This document shows, piece after piece, positions 1 to 6,747 of a stretch of DNA of 9,268 nucleotides (position 1 is the stretch's first letter; each line of letters opens with the position of its first letter). The DNA lies in NCBI GenBank assembly GCA_945906835.1, contig CAMDRL010000043.1:1-9268 (forward strand), written 5' to 3'. The position numbers and the translations under genes were made by a program. The notes beneath the pieces were generated by a model that was not told where the DNA came from, did no database searches, and was given only the letters and a program-made list of their open reading frames with translations. This DNA comes from Rickettsia typhi. GTDB lineage: Bacteria > Pseudomonadota > Alphaproteobacteria > Rickettsiales > UBA1997.

Positions 1-466
1 TAAATCACAAGCTATGGCTGATTTATCTGCTAAAATTCAATATGAAAAACTACAAGAATTTGCTACAAAAGTTGGAGATGAGATTCATAAAAATCCTTCT
101 GAAATCTCTCAAATTGCGGCTAAATATAAATTATCAGTAGAAAGAAATAAAGAATTCCCAAGAATTTTTTATATCAATTACCAAGGTCGTCAAATTCCTT
201 ATGCCAGCAAATTTTTGGAAGAATTATTTAGCATAAAAGTTGGCGAAGCTACTGGAATTAATTCTCAAGGTATTCAAGAATTTACCATAGGAGTTTTGCG
301 CTCAATTAAACAGCCTGCAATTGGCGAAGCGCAAATTTCTAATGCCAAAAAAGAAGCTGAAAATGCTTTTAGAAATGAAGTGGCGCAAGGCTATAATTCA
401 TTCATGTTGAAGAAATATCCAATCAAAGTGAATGATAAGTTTTTTGCCAAAAAAGAAGAGAAATAA
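1..466 (+). CDS. ppiD: PpiD/SurA-type peptidyl-prolyl isomerase, C-terminal part (5' truncated by window edge)
   Basis: The reading frame is open from base 2 (K-S-Q-A before the first Met at 14), so this is the 3' end of a longer gene. About 154 residues are visible. They are lysine-rich and helical, with no catalytic PPIase domain, which would lie upstream. The tail, with alternating charged helices, the phrase 'SIKQPAIGEAQ' and a closing 'YPIKVNDKFF', resembles the C-terminus of alphaproteobacterial PpiD-like chaperones, which are inner-membrane-anchored and help fold exported outer-membrane proteins in the periplasm. A gene of this family directly upstream of trpE is a familiar alphaproteobacterial arrangement, and this supports the call as much as the sequence does. 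What is seen is a partial, diverged C-terminal domain; the identity is inferred. Another SurA-like protein is possible. Confidence 0.6.
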   Translation, partial: KSQAMADLSAKIQYEKLQEFATKVGDEIHKNPSEISQIAAKYKLSVERNKEFPRIFYINYQGRQIPYASKFLEELFSIKVGEATGINSQGIQEFTIGVLRSIKQPAIGEAQISNAKKEAENAFRNEVAQGYNSFMLKKYPIKVNDKFFAKKEEK

Positions 467-489
467 TTATTTCTTAAGTATAGCAAGCT

Positions 490-597
490 GTCATCCTGAG
501 CATGTCCGAAGGATCTCTTAATTCATTTAATGTCATGCTGAGCGCAGCAAAACATCTCATGAGTTTGAAAGAGATCCTTCGCTATTCTCAGAATGAC
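490..597. repeat. Cluster of three ~27-base palindromic repeat units (REP-like)
   Basis: Three related units are visible. Unit A (490-517) begins GTCATCCTGAGC and ends GAAGGATCTC. Unit B (532-558) begins GTCATGCTGAGCGCAGC and is a diverged direct copy. Unit C (571-597) is inverted: GAGATCCTTCGC to GAATGAC. A and C can pair over most of their length, giving a long stem with B in the loop. Units with GTCATCCT...GGAT ends are a common type of intergenic palindrome in bacterial genomes. The cluster fills the gap between the ppiD-like gene and trpE, where it could end or stabilise transcripts. The first in-frame ATG of the trpE frame (593) lies inside unit C. Confidence 0.8.
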
Positions 598-631
598 TAT
601 TAGAGCTGATTCCTTAATTTTTCAAAAACAG

Positions 632-2167
632 ATGTATAATTTCAACAAAGAAGAATTCAAAGATATCTTACAAAAGACAAAATCTACAATTCTTTATAAA
701 AAAATTCCTGCCGATACAATTACTCCAGTTCTAGCTTCCTTAAAAATTTCTCAAAATTTTCCAGAAGAAAATAATTACAATTTTCTTTTAGAATCTGCAG
801 AAAAAGGCAATAATAAGGGTCGTTTTTCAGTAATTGGATTAATGCCAGATTTGGTTTGGAAATGTCAAAATGCAGAATCTTTTATCAATAAGAATTTTGA
901 AAAAAATCCTCAAAATTTTGCTAAAGAAAATGGTCATCCAATTGCTAATTTACGCCAGTTAATTAATTCCTCTAAAATAGAGTGGAGTAATTTGAAATAT
1001 GCTTCAGGCGCTTTGCCAGAAGTGTGCGGGGGGATTTTTGGTTATATGTCTTACGATATGGTAAGATTGATGGAGAAGATGCCTAATAAGAATTTACAAG
1101 ATGATCTTAAAATTCCTGACAGCATTTTTATTCGTCCACAAATTTTAATTATTTTTGATAATCTTTTTGACTGCGCTTTGATTTGCGCGCCAATTTTTTC
1201 TGATAATTCTGCGATAGAAAATAAAGAGTTTGATGTAATTTTTGATGCAGCAATTGAAAGAATTTCTTTAATTGAAAATATTTTACAAAAACCTTATCAA
1301 GCCTTACAAAATAAGACTGAACCGCAATTTAATTTTTCTTCAAATTATTCAGAAAGTGAATATTGCGCAGCGGTTGAAAAATCTAAAAAATATATTACTG
1401 ATGGTGATATTTTTCAGGTTTTACCATCGCAAAGATTTACCTCAAATTTTGATCAAAATATTTCTGAATTCACCTTTTATCGAGCTCTTCGCGCCATAAA
1501 TCCTTCGCCATTTTTATTCTATTTAAAATTTCCAGAATTTTGTTTAATTGGCTCTAGTCCAGAAATTATGGTTTCGTCAAAGGCAAAAAAAATAAAATTG
1601 CGCCCTTTGGCGGGAACTCGCAAAAGAGGTAAAAGTGCCGAAGAGGATAAAGAAATTGCCGTAGGATTATTGAAGGATGAAAAGGAAGTTGCGGAGCATT
1701 TAATGTTGATTGATTTGGGTCGTCATGATGTTGGTCGCGTTGTTAAGGAAGGGACGGTGATTGTTACAGAAAAAATGGTGATCGAAAATTATTCACATGT
1801 AATGCATATTTCATCCACTGTTGAAGGTGAGTTGCGTGATGATTTAGATGCTTTGGATGCCTTAATTTCAGGCTTTCCCGCAGGAACAGTAAGTGGTGCG
1901 CCAAAAATTCGCGCTATGGAAATTATTGAAGAAATTGAGAAAGTTAAACGCAGTTTTTATGCTGGCTGTGTAGGGTATTTTTCAGCTAATGGCGACATGG
2001 AAACATGCATTACGCTGCGTTCTTGTTTAATTAAAGATGGTAAAATTTACCTGCAAGCTGGGGCTGGTGTGGTTTTTGATTCAGATCCAAAATCTGAATA
2101 TCAAGAATGTATAAATAAGGCTCAAGCTTTGGTTAGAGCTTGTGAGGCAATTAAGGATTTTTTGTAG
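632..2167 (+). CDS. trpE: Anthranilate synthase component I (TrpE)
   Basis: TrpE converts chorismate to anthranilate in the cytoplasm, the first committed step of tryptophan synthesis, using ammonia delivered by the TrpG glutaminase. The 511-residue length is normal. The N-terminal domain carries the LLES motif (about residues 52-55) linked to tryptophan feedback inhibition. The chorismate-binding domain shows 'RPLAGTRKRG', the acidic 'KDEKEVAEH', 'HVMH', 'PAGTVSGAPKIRAM' (from about 416), 'ITLRS', 'LQAGAG' (474-479) and 'PKSEYQE'. PAGT-SGAPK points to TrpE rather than PabB. I chose ATG 632 over the in-frame ATG at 593: 593 sits inside a repeat unit, and the sequence from 632 matches the usual alphaproteobacterial N-terminus. 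Neither start has a Shine-Dalgarno sequence. An oddity is His365 in 'DLGRHDVGRV', where the family normally has Asn. No trpG, trpD or trpC follows; the next gene is convergent. Confidence 0.96.
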   Translation: MYNFNKEEFKDILQKTKSTILYKKIPADTITPVLASLKISQNFPEENNYNFLLESAEKGNNKGRFSVIGLMPDLVWKCQNAESFINKNFEKNPQNFAKENGHPIANLRQLINSSKIEWSNLKYASGALPEVCGGIFGYMSYDMVRLMEKMPNKNLQDDLKIPDSIFIRPQILIIFDNLFDCALICAPIFSDNSAIENKEFDVIFDAAIERISLIENILQKPYQALQNKTEPQFNFSSNYSESEYCAAVEKSKKYITDGDIFQVLPSQRFTSNFDQNISEFTFYRALRAINPSPFLFYLKFPEFCLIGSSPEIMVSSKAKKIKLRPLAGTRKRGKSAEEDKEIAVGLLKDEKEVAEHLMLIDLGRHDVGRVVKEGTVIVTEKMVIENYSHVMHISSTVEGELRDDLDALDALISGFPAGTVSGAPKIRAMEIIEEIEKVKRSFYAGCVGYFSANGDMETCITLRSCLIKDGKIYLQAGAGVVFDSDPKSEYQECINKAQALVRACEAIKDFL

Positions 2168-2201
2168 AAACTCAATACAACATTGTATTCGTGAATTAGA
2201 C

Positions 2202-2298
2202 TGTTATCCTTGAATCCATAGAATTCGAGGATTTCATTAGTTTTAATTCTGAGATCAAGATTAATGAGATCATCAACGCCTATGTGTCAAGGATGACG
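2202..2298. repeat. Inverted repeat between convergent trpE and comM
   Basis: The left arm (2202-2240, containing GTTATCCTTGA and GAGGATTTCATTA) is imperfectly complementary to the right arm (2262-2298, containing TAATGAGATCATCA and GTCAAGGATGAC). The outermost bases, TATCCTTGA against TCAAGGATGA, pair best. The terminal motif resembles that of the repeat cluster at 490-597 (GTCATCCT..GA), so the two may be related palindromic families. It sits 35 bases after the trpE stop and 16 bases after the comM stop, where a large hairpin could act as a bidirectional terminator or mRNA stabiliser. A smaller palindrome (AATACAACATTGTATT, 2174-2189) precedes it. No clear T-run follows on either strand, so termination is inference only. 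Confidence 0.6.
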
Positions 2299-2313
2299 AA
2301 TCTTTTTAGTATT

Positions 2314-3825
2314 CTAAATCTTCCTACGATAAGAAATAGCTTCAAGCAAATGATGTTGATGTATTATTTCGCTTTCCTCCAAATCTGCGATAGTTCTAGC
2401 AACCCTTAAGATTCTGGTAATTCCACGCATTGAAGTTGCCATTTTTTCTATCGACTTTTGGAGAATTTTTTTACATTCCTCATCAAGTTCAGTAAATTTT
2501 TCTAAAGTTTTGCCATCAATTTTAGAATTTAATTTTGGTAAATTATCCATTGTTGACTCTTTTTCATACCGAGCTTTCTGAATGTTGCGAGCATTTAGAA
2601 CTCTGGTGGCAATGATTTTTGAATCTTCCCCCCTAGAAGGATTGGTGGCAAAAATATCAACTTGAGGTACATTGATTGAAATGTCAATGCGATCAAGTAA
2701 CGGACCAGAAATTTTATTTTTATATTCCTCGCCACAAGTTGGTGCTTTTTTACATTCTCTCGCGGCATCTCCTAAATATCCGCAGCGACAAGGGTTCATA
2801 GCGCTAACCAATTGAAAATTTGCTGGATAAGTTATTCTAGAATTGACGCGTGAAATACTGACATTGCCAGTTTCAAGAGGTTGACGCAAAGAGTCTAAAA
2901 CTTGTCGTGGAAACTCCGCCAATTCATCTAAAAAAAGCACGCCATTATGAGATAAAGAAACTTCTCCTGGCTTAGCTTTAGTTCCGCCTCCAACCATTGC
3001 CGGCATTGAGCAAGAATGATGTGGATCACGATAAGGTCGGTGAGTAATTAATTTTCCATCTAAAATTTGACCGCTAATACTGTGAATTGTGTTGATCTCA
3101 AGAATTTCATCTAATTCTGGGCTTGGCAAAATACCTGGTAATCTGGAGGCTAGCATTGATTTTCCGGTTCCTGGAGGGCCAATTAATAAAATATTATGAC
3201 CCCCAGCGGCAGCGATTTCTAAAGCGCGTTTGGCAGCGCCTTGACCTTTAATATCAGATAAATCTGGATAAGTTATTTTTTCAAAAATCTTTTTATTTTC
3301 TGGTCTTGATAAAAATTGCTCACCTTTAAAATGATTAATTAAAGATATTAAATCGGGGGCAGCTAAAATTTCTAAATCACCCGCCCAAGCTGCTTCCTTA
3401 CCATTTATTTGTGGACAAATTATGCCACAATTTCTTTGATTTGCGCCAATTGAGGCTGAAATTGTGCCATTGATAGAATTTATTGAGCCATCTAAAGAAA
3501 GTTCCCCTAAGGCAAAAAAATCATTAACCGATTTTTGTTCTAAAATTCCCATTTCAATTAAGATTCCCAAAGCAATTGGTAAATCAAAATGTCCACCTTC
3601 TTTTTGCAAATCAGCGGGCGCTAAATTAACGGTGATTTTTTTATAGGGCCAAGGAAGACCAGTGGAAGAGATGGCGGCTCTAACTCTTTCTTTAGATTCA
3701 CCAACTGCTTTATCGGGCAATCCAACAATTGAAAATGTTGGCATGCCATCAGAAATTTTAACTTGAACATCAACTTCAACAACATCAATACCAAGAAAAG
3801 AAAAGGTTTTTATTTTAGCGACCAT
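2314..3825 (-). CDS. comM: ComM/YifB family AAA+ ATPase (Mg-chelatase-like)
   Basis: The 503-residue length is normal. The N-terminal domain has the ComM hallmarks 'SIVGLPDKAVGESKERVRAA' and 'NLAPADLQKEGGHFDLPIAL'. The AAA+ core has Walker A GPPGTGKS (216-223, Lys222), the 'RDPHHSCSMPAMVGGG' segment, and Walker B LFLDE (Asp300-Glu301). After it come 'SAMNPCRCGYLGD' with a further cysteine pair (a Cys-rich, possibly metal-binding insert) and 'LLDRIDI'. The C-terminal helical lid ends in 'MRGITRILRVARTIADLE'. In studied bacteria ComM is a hexameric helicase that promotes branch migration during integration of DNA taken up by natural transformation, although it is also kept in species with no known competence. 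It is transcribed alone here, opposite to trpE. The start ATG matches the family N-terminus; no Shine-Dalgarno sequence precedes it. Confidence 0.96.
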   Translation of the reverse strand: MVAKIKTFSFLGIDVVEVDVQVKISDGMPTFSIVGLPDKAVGESKERVRAAISSTGLPWPYKKITVNLAPADLQKEGGHFDLPIALGILIEMGILEQKSVNDFFALGELSLDGSINSINGTISASIGANQRNCGIICPQINGKEAAWAGDLEILAAPDLISLINHFKGEQFLSRPENKKIFEKITYPDLSDIKGQGAAKRALEIAAAGGHNILLIGPPGTGKSMLASRLPGILPSPELDEILEINTIHSISGQILDGKLITHRPYRDPHHSCSMPAMVGGGTKAKPGEVSLSHNGVLFLDELAEFPRQVLDSLRQPLETGNVSISRVNSRITYPANFQLVSAMNPCRCGYLGDAARECKKAPTCGEEYKNKISGPLLDRIDISINVPQVDIFATNPSRGEDSKIIATRVLNARNIQKARYEKESTMDNLPKLNSKIDGKTLEKFTELDEECKKILQKSIEKMATSMRGITRILRVARTIADLEESEIIHQHHLLEAISYRRKI

Positions 3826-3835
3826 TTAGAGTTTT

Positions 3836-3865
3836 TTTAAAAAGAAAATTTAGAAATAATGTCAA
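3836..3865 (-). promoter_or_regulatory. Possible sigma-70 promoter of comM
   Basis: On the minus strand a perfect TTGACA (bases 3865-3860) is followed after 18 bases by TTTAAA (3841-3836), a 4-of-6 match to the -10 consensus. This lies just upstream of the comM ATG at 3825 and would leave a leader of only a few bases. A consensus -35 in the right place supports it. The weak -10 in AT-rich DNA keeps confidence low. Confidence 0.35.
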
Positions 3866-3880
3866 AGTGAATTTTGATAT

Positions 3881-3899
3881 TAGGCTGTGGTGAAGCCTA
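3881..3899. repeat. Perfect 6-bp hairpin
   Basis: TAGGCT (3881-3886) and AGCCTA (3894-3899) are exact reverse complements around the 7-base loop GTGGTGA. This is the weakest of the three hairpins in this intergenic region. Its loop resembles that of the next one (GCGATGA). Confidence 0.55.
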
Positions 3900-3931
3900 T
3901 GGTTTTCCGTGATGTGGATTTGTGGTGATGT

Positions 3932-3960
3932 GTATTTAGTTTGCGATGAAAACTAAATAC
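3932..3960. repeat. Perfect 11-bp hairpin
   Basis: GTATTTAGTTT (3932-3942) and AAACTAAATAC (3950-3960) are exact reverse complements around the 7-base loop GCGATGA. No T-run follows on either strand, so it is not a standard terminator. It may be an operator or an RNA stem. Confidence 0.75.
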
Positions 3961-4022
3961 GGGACATATTCTTAATTTTGAAAAAAATATTACAACCAAT
4001 CTAGGGTTTAATAGAGAAAATA

Positions 4023-4045
4023 TATTTCTACCTATGGTAGAAATA
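4023..4045. repeat. Perfect 10-bp hairpin
   Basis: TATTTCTACC (4023-4032) and GGTAGAAATA (4036-4045) are exact reverse complements separated by TAT. The tight 3-base gap fits either a stable RNA hairpin or a dyad operator for a dimeric regulator. No T-run follows. Confidence 0.75.
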
Positions 4046-4141
4046 AGAAAAATTCATCACAAGCCACAAACCCAGCAATTGCAGTGACTTTCAGGAATTA
4101 ATTTTTAATTTTAAAAAACTAATAAATAAAAAATATGTAAT

Positions 4142-4171
4142 AAAAAACCAGCCTATAAAAATGTAGGCTGG
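4142..4171 (-). terminator. Rho-independent terminator of metE
   Basis: On the minus strand CCAGCCTA (4171-4164) pairs perfectly with TAGGCTGG (4155-4148) around an 8-base loop and is followed at once by six T (4147-4142). It begins 26 bases past the metE stop codon. The GC-rich stem stands out from the surrounding AT-rich DNA. On the plus strand no T-run follows, so it appears to act only on metE transcription. Confidence 0.9.
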
Positions 4172-4197
4172 CTAAAAAATATTCTTTTTTAATTTTT

Positions 4198-6486
4198 TTA
4201 CTGAAGTCTTGATCTTAAAGCTTTTGTAGCATCAACCATGTATTTTAAGGCTAATTTAGTTTCTGGCCAATCGCGAGTTTTTAAACCACAATCTGGATTA
4301 ACCCAAATTTGCTCTGGTTTTAACACGCTTAAAGCCTTGTCTAGCAAGTTTTCCATCTCTTCTTGTTTAGGAACTCTTGGAGAGTGAATATCATAAACGC
4401 CTGGCCCAATTTCATTTGGATATTTGAAGTTTATGAAAGCATTTAATAACTCCATATTAGAACGAGAAGTTTCAATTGAAATTACATCAGCATCCATATC
4501 AGCAATAGCGTGAATGATGTCGTTAAATTCAGAATAACACATGTGAGTGTGAATTTGAGTGCGATCTCCAACGCCAGAAGCGCTGATTCTGAAAGCTTCC
4601 ACAGCCCATTTTAAATATTCTGCCCAGTTTGATTTTCTAATTGGCAAGCCTTCTCTTAAGGCAGCTTCGTCAATTTGAATGATTTTAATTCCAGCATTTT
4701 CTAGATCACAAACTTCATCACGAATTGCAAAAGCAATTTGTAAAGCGGTGGTTTTTCTAGGTTGATCATCGCGTACAAAAGACCATTGCAAGATGGTGAT
4801 TGGTCCAGTCAACATGCCTTTCATGATTTTTTTAGTCAGGCTTTGAGCATATTTTGCCCACTGCACTGTCATGGCTTTAGGACGAGAAACATCGCCAAAA
4901 ATTACAGGAGGTTTTACACAGCGAGAGCCATAGCTTTGTACCCAGCCATTTTGAGTGAAGAAAAACCCACTTAATTGTTCGCCAAAATATTCCACCATGT
5001 CGTTACGCTCAAATTCGCCGTGAACCAAAACATCCAAGTCAATTTCTTCTTGAAATTTTACAGTGCGAGCAGTTTCTTCTTTGATGAATTTTTCATAATC
5101 AGAAACAGAGATTTTTCCAGCTTTAAATTCAGCACGAACCCTTCTAACTTCTTTAGTTTGAGGGAATGAGCCAATTGTTGTAGTTGGTAAAATTGGTAAA
5201 GAAATATGATTGGTTTGAATGTCTTTTCTTTCTGGATAAGAACTTTTGCGATTCATCAATGATTCATCAATGTCAGAAACTCTTTTCTGTACATCAAGAT
5301 TGTTAATTCTTGTTGAAGTTTTTCTAGCAGCAATGGCTTTTTTATTAGCAGCAATTTCGTTGTTAACTTGTTCTTTTTCGCCATCTGCGGCTTTGGCAAT
5401 AATTACAATTTCAGCAAGTTTTTGAGTGGCAAAAACTAACCAAGTTTTTAATTCTGCATCTAAAGCTTTTTCTGAATTTAGATCAACTGGCACATGTAAT
5501 AATTGGCAAGAAGGAGCAATGATTACGCGGTTAGCACCTAGTTTTTCAACAGCTTTTTTTGCAATCGAAATTGAATTTTCAAGATTATTAATCCAAATAT
5601 TTCTGCCATCAACCAAACCTAAAGATAAAGATTGATCAGGTTTTACAAGGTTTAAAGCTTCTTCAAATTGTTCTGGAGCGCGAACTAAATCAATATGAAC
5701 TGAGTCAGTGCCAAGGTTAAATGCTAATTCAGCATTATCGCCAAGAGTGTCAAAATAAGTCGCTAAATTGATTTTGATATTTCCAGCAAATTGTTTAATT
5801 TTTTGATAGGCTGAGATATAAGATTTGATTGCTTCAGCAGATAAATCGGTAACCAAAAAAGGTTCATCAATTTGAACTTCTTTTACGCCAATTTCTTGTA
5901 ATTTTACAAAAACTTCTTGGTAAGCTGATAAAAGATTTTCTAATAAATCTAACTTGTTAAAATCTTCAGTTGTTTTGCCTAAAAGCAAGAAACTTACTGG
6001 ACCAATGATGGTTGGTCTGGTTTCAATTCCAAGATTTTTTGCTTCCAAATAATCATTAAAAATTTTAGCAGAAGAAAGTCTGAATTCTTGATTTTTGTTA
6101 AATTCAGCAACAATGTAATGGTAGTTTGTATCAAACCATTTAGTCATTTCCATTGCAGTAACATCGATGCCGTCTTTTTGAGCGCCACGAGCCATGGCGA
6201 ATAATAAATCTAAATCAACATTTCCGCCTTCAAATTTGAAGCGATCAGGAATTGCGCCAAAAAGAGCGATAGAATCAAGGATTTGATCATAAAATGAAAA
6301 GTCATTTGATGGAACAAAGTGAATTCCAGCAGCTTCTTGAGTTTGCCAGTTTTTAGATTTAATTTCTGATGATATTTGTTTTAATTCATCAATTGAAATT
6401 GCGCCTTTCCAATAGCTTTCAATAGCTTTTTTAAGTTCACGGTTAGCGCCAATTCTTGGGAAACCCAAAGTTGCGGTCTTAAGCAT
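4198..6486 (-). CDS. metE: Cobalamin-independent methionine synthase (MetE)
   Basis: MetE transfers the methyl group from 5-methyltetrahydropteroyl-triglutamate to homocysteine, making methionine without vitamin B12. The 762 residues cover both barrels. The N-terminal one begins 'LGFPRIGANRELKKA'. A lysine/arginine-rich linker of about 40 residues (around 380-430) leads to the C-terminal barrel with 'TTTIGSFPQT', 'VHGEFERNDMVEYFGE', 'LTGPITILQWSFVRDDQPR', 'QIDEAALREGLP' and 'GPGVYDIHSPRVP'. All four zinc ligands are present: His648 and Cys650 in 'THMCYS', Glu672 in 'SIETSRS' and Cys733 in 'NPDCGLKTR'. Each is offset by exactly seven from the E. coli ligands 641, 643, 665 and 726. The enzyme is therefore expected to be active. 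It is monocistronic, with its own terminator, and divergent from the reductase gene across a dyad-rich leader. No Shine-Dalgarno sequence is visible. Confidence 0.98.
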   Translation of the reverse strand: MLKTATLGFPRIGANRELKKAIESYWKGAISIDELKQISSEIKSKNWQTQEAAGIHFVPSNDFSFYDQILDSIALFGAIPDRFKFEGGNVDLDLLFAMARGAQKDGIDVTAMEMTKWFDTNYHYIVAEFNKNQEFRLSSAKIFNDYLEAKNLGIETRPTIIGPVSFLLLGKTTEDFNKLDLLENLLSAYQEVFVKLQEIGVKEVQIDEPFLVTDLSAEAIKSYISAYQKIKQFAGNIKINLATYFDTLGDNAELAFNLGTDSVHIDLVRAPEQFEEALNLVKPDQSLSLGLVDGRNIWINNLENSISIAKKAVEKLGANRVIIAPSCQLLHVPVDLNSEKALDAELKTWLVFATQKLAEIVIIAKAADGEKEQVNNEIAANKKAIAARKTSTRINNLDVQKRVSDIDESLMNRKSSYPERKDIQTNHISLPILPTTTIGSFPQTKEVRRVRAEFKAGKISVSDYEKFIKEETARTVKFQEEIDLDVLVHGEFERNDMVEYFGEQLSGFFFTQNGWVQSYGSRCVKPPVIFGDVSRPKAMTVQWAKYAQSLTKKIMKGMLTGPITILQWSFVRDDQPRKTTALQIAFAIRDEVCDLENAGIKIIQIDEAALREGLPIRKSNWAEYLKWAVEAFRISASGVGDRTQIHTHMCYSEFNDIIHAIADMDADVISIETSRSNMELLNAFINFKYPNEIGPGVYDIHSPRVPKQEEMENLLDKALSVLKPEQIWVNPDCGLKTRDWPETKLALKYMVDATKALRSRLQ

Positions 6487-6548
6487 AGTTTTGTAAATTG
6501 TAAGTTAATGCAAGGCTTTGCAAATAATTATTTGAGGGCAGGCTTGCC

Positions 6549-6572
6549 TAGAATTTTGTGTTAAAAATTCTA
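6549..6572. repeat. Perfect 9-bp inverted repeat in the metE leader
   Basis: TAGAATTTT (6549-6557) and AAAATTCTA (6564-6572) are exact reverse complements around the 6-base loop GTGTTA. On the minus strand the T-run lies before the hairpin, not after it, so it is not a metE attenuator of the usual form. It could be an operator about 65 to 85 bases upstream of the metE start. Confidence 0.65.
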
Positions 6573-6600
6573 AAAAAATCTAACTACTGAAACGATGTGA

Positions 6601-6671
6601 CTTGATTTTAAATGGTGATTAAAATGGTTTAAAGCCAAGGAAAAGATAATTTTAAATTACTTAAAATCAAG
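6601..6671. repeat. Long inverted repeat between divergent metE and reductase genes
   Basis: CTTGATTTTAA (6601-6611) and TTAAAATCAAG (6661-6671) are perfect 11-base arms. Pairing continues imperfectly inward (ATGGTGATTAAAAT against ATTTTAAATTAC), giving arms of about 23-25 bases around a loop that includes GGTTTAAAGCC. The dyad is centred about 150 bases upstream of metE and 112 upstream of the reductase. It fits a shared operator or an RNA structure in the metE leader; which of these is unknown. Confidence 0.65.
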
Positions 6672-6747
6672 CAAGCGATTTGCGAACTTGTGTTTTTCTT
6701 AGCTTAACTTAAATTGCGCCGAACTCCTTTATTAAAATTTTTTTAAA

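Larger units (their letters stand above)
3826..4141. other. Non-coding, dyad-rich intergenic region between metE and comM
   Basis: About 316 bases without a credible gene, tRNA or recognised riboswitch. The proximal end probably carries the comM promoter. The centre holds three perfect hairpins (3881-3899, 3932-3960, 4023-4045). A further pairing, TTTGTGGTGATG (3919-3930) with CATCAC/CACAAA (4055-4060 and 4065-4070, with a 4-base bulge), encloses the last two. Short direct repeats also occur: TGTGGTGA at 3886 and 3921, GTGATGTG at 3909 and 3925. GCAATTGC (4075-4082) is a perfect palindrome. Positions 4090-4141 are simple AT-rich sequence. It could encode a structured RNA or be the remnant of a small palindromic mobile element. 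Confidence 0.6.
6487..6747. promoter_or_regulatory. Divergent metE / reductase regulatory region
   Basis: These 261 bases must hold the promoters of both divergent genes. No recognised riboswitch core (cobalamin box, SAM-I, SAM-II) was found by eye on the metE strand. The region contains several inverted repeats: near the metE start, TGCAAGGCTTTGCA (6509-6522) and GGCAGGCTTGCC (6537-6548), and further up the dyads listed separately. No convincing -35/-10 pair stands out on either strand. Control of metE by methionine or B12 status is likely from general knowledge, but the factor cannot be named from this sequence. Confidence 0.5.

Noticed and set aside
490..597. CRISPR array
   Set aside because: Only three diverged units, one inverted, without regular spacers or cas genes.
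593..631. Longer trpE start at ATG 593
   Set aside because: The ATG is part of an inverted repeat unit, and the extra 13 residues do not resemble TrpE N-termini; ATG 632 fits the family.
632..2167. PabB (aminodeoxychorismate synthase) instead of TrpE
   Set aside because: PAGTVSGAPKIRAM, the LLES feedback motif, the length and the ppiD-like neighbour favour TrpE.
3900..3935. DnaA boxes / replication origin (TGTGGATTT)
   Set aside because: Only one poor match to TGTGGATAA and no cluster; neighbouring genes are not origin-linked.
4762..5635. Plus-strand ORFs within metE
   Set aside because: Antisense shadows of the well-conserved metE coding sequence.
6487..6747. SAM-II or cobalamin riboswitch upstream of metE
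   Set aside because: Some scattered words resemble SAM-II pieces (GATTT, GCTAA), but they are not in the right order or spacing on the metE strand, and no B12 box is visible.
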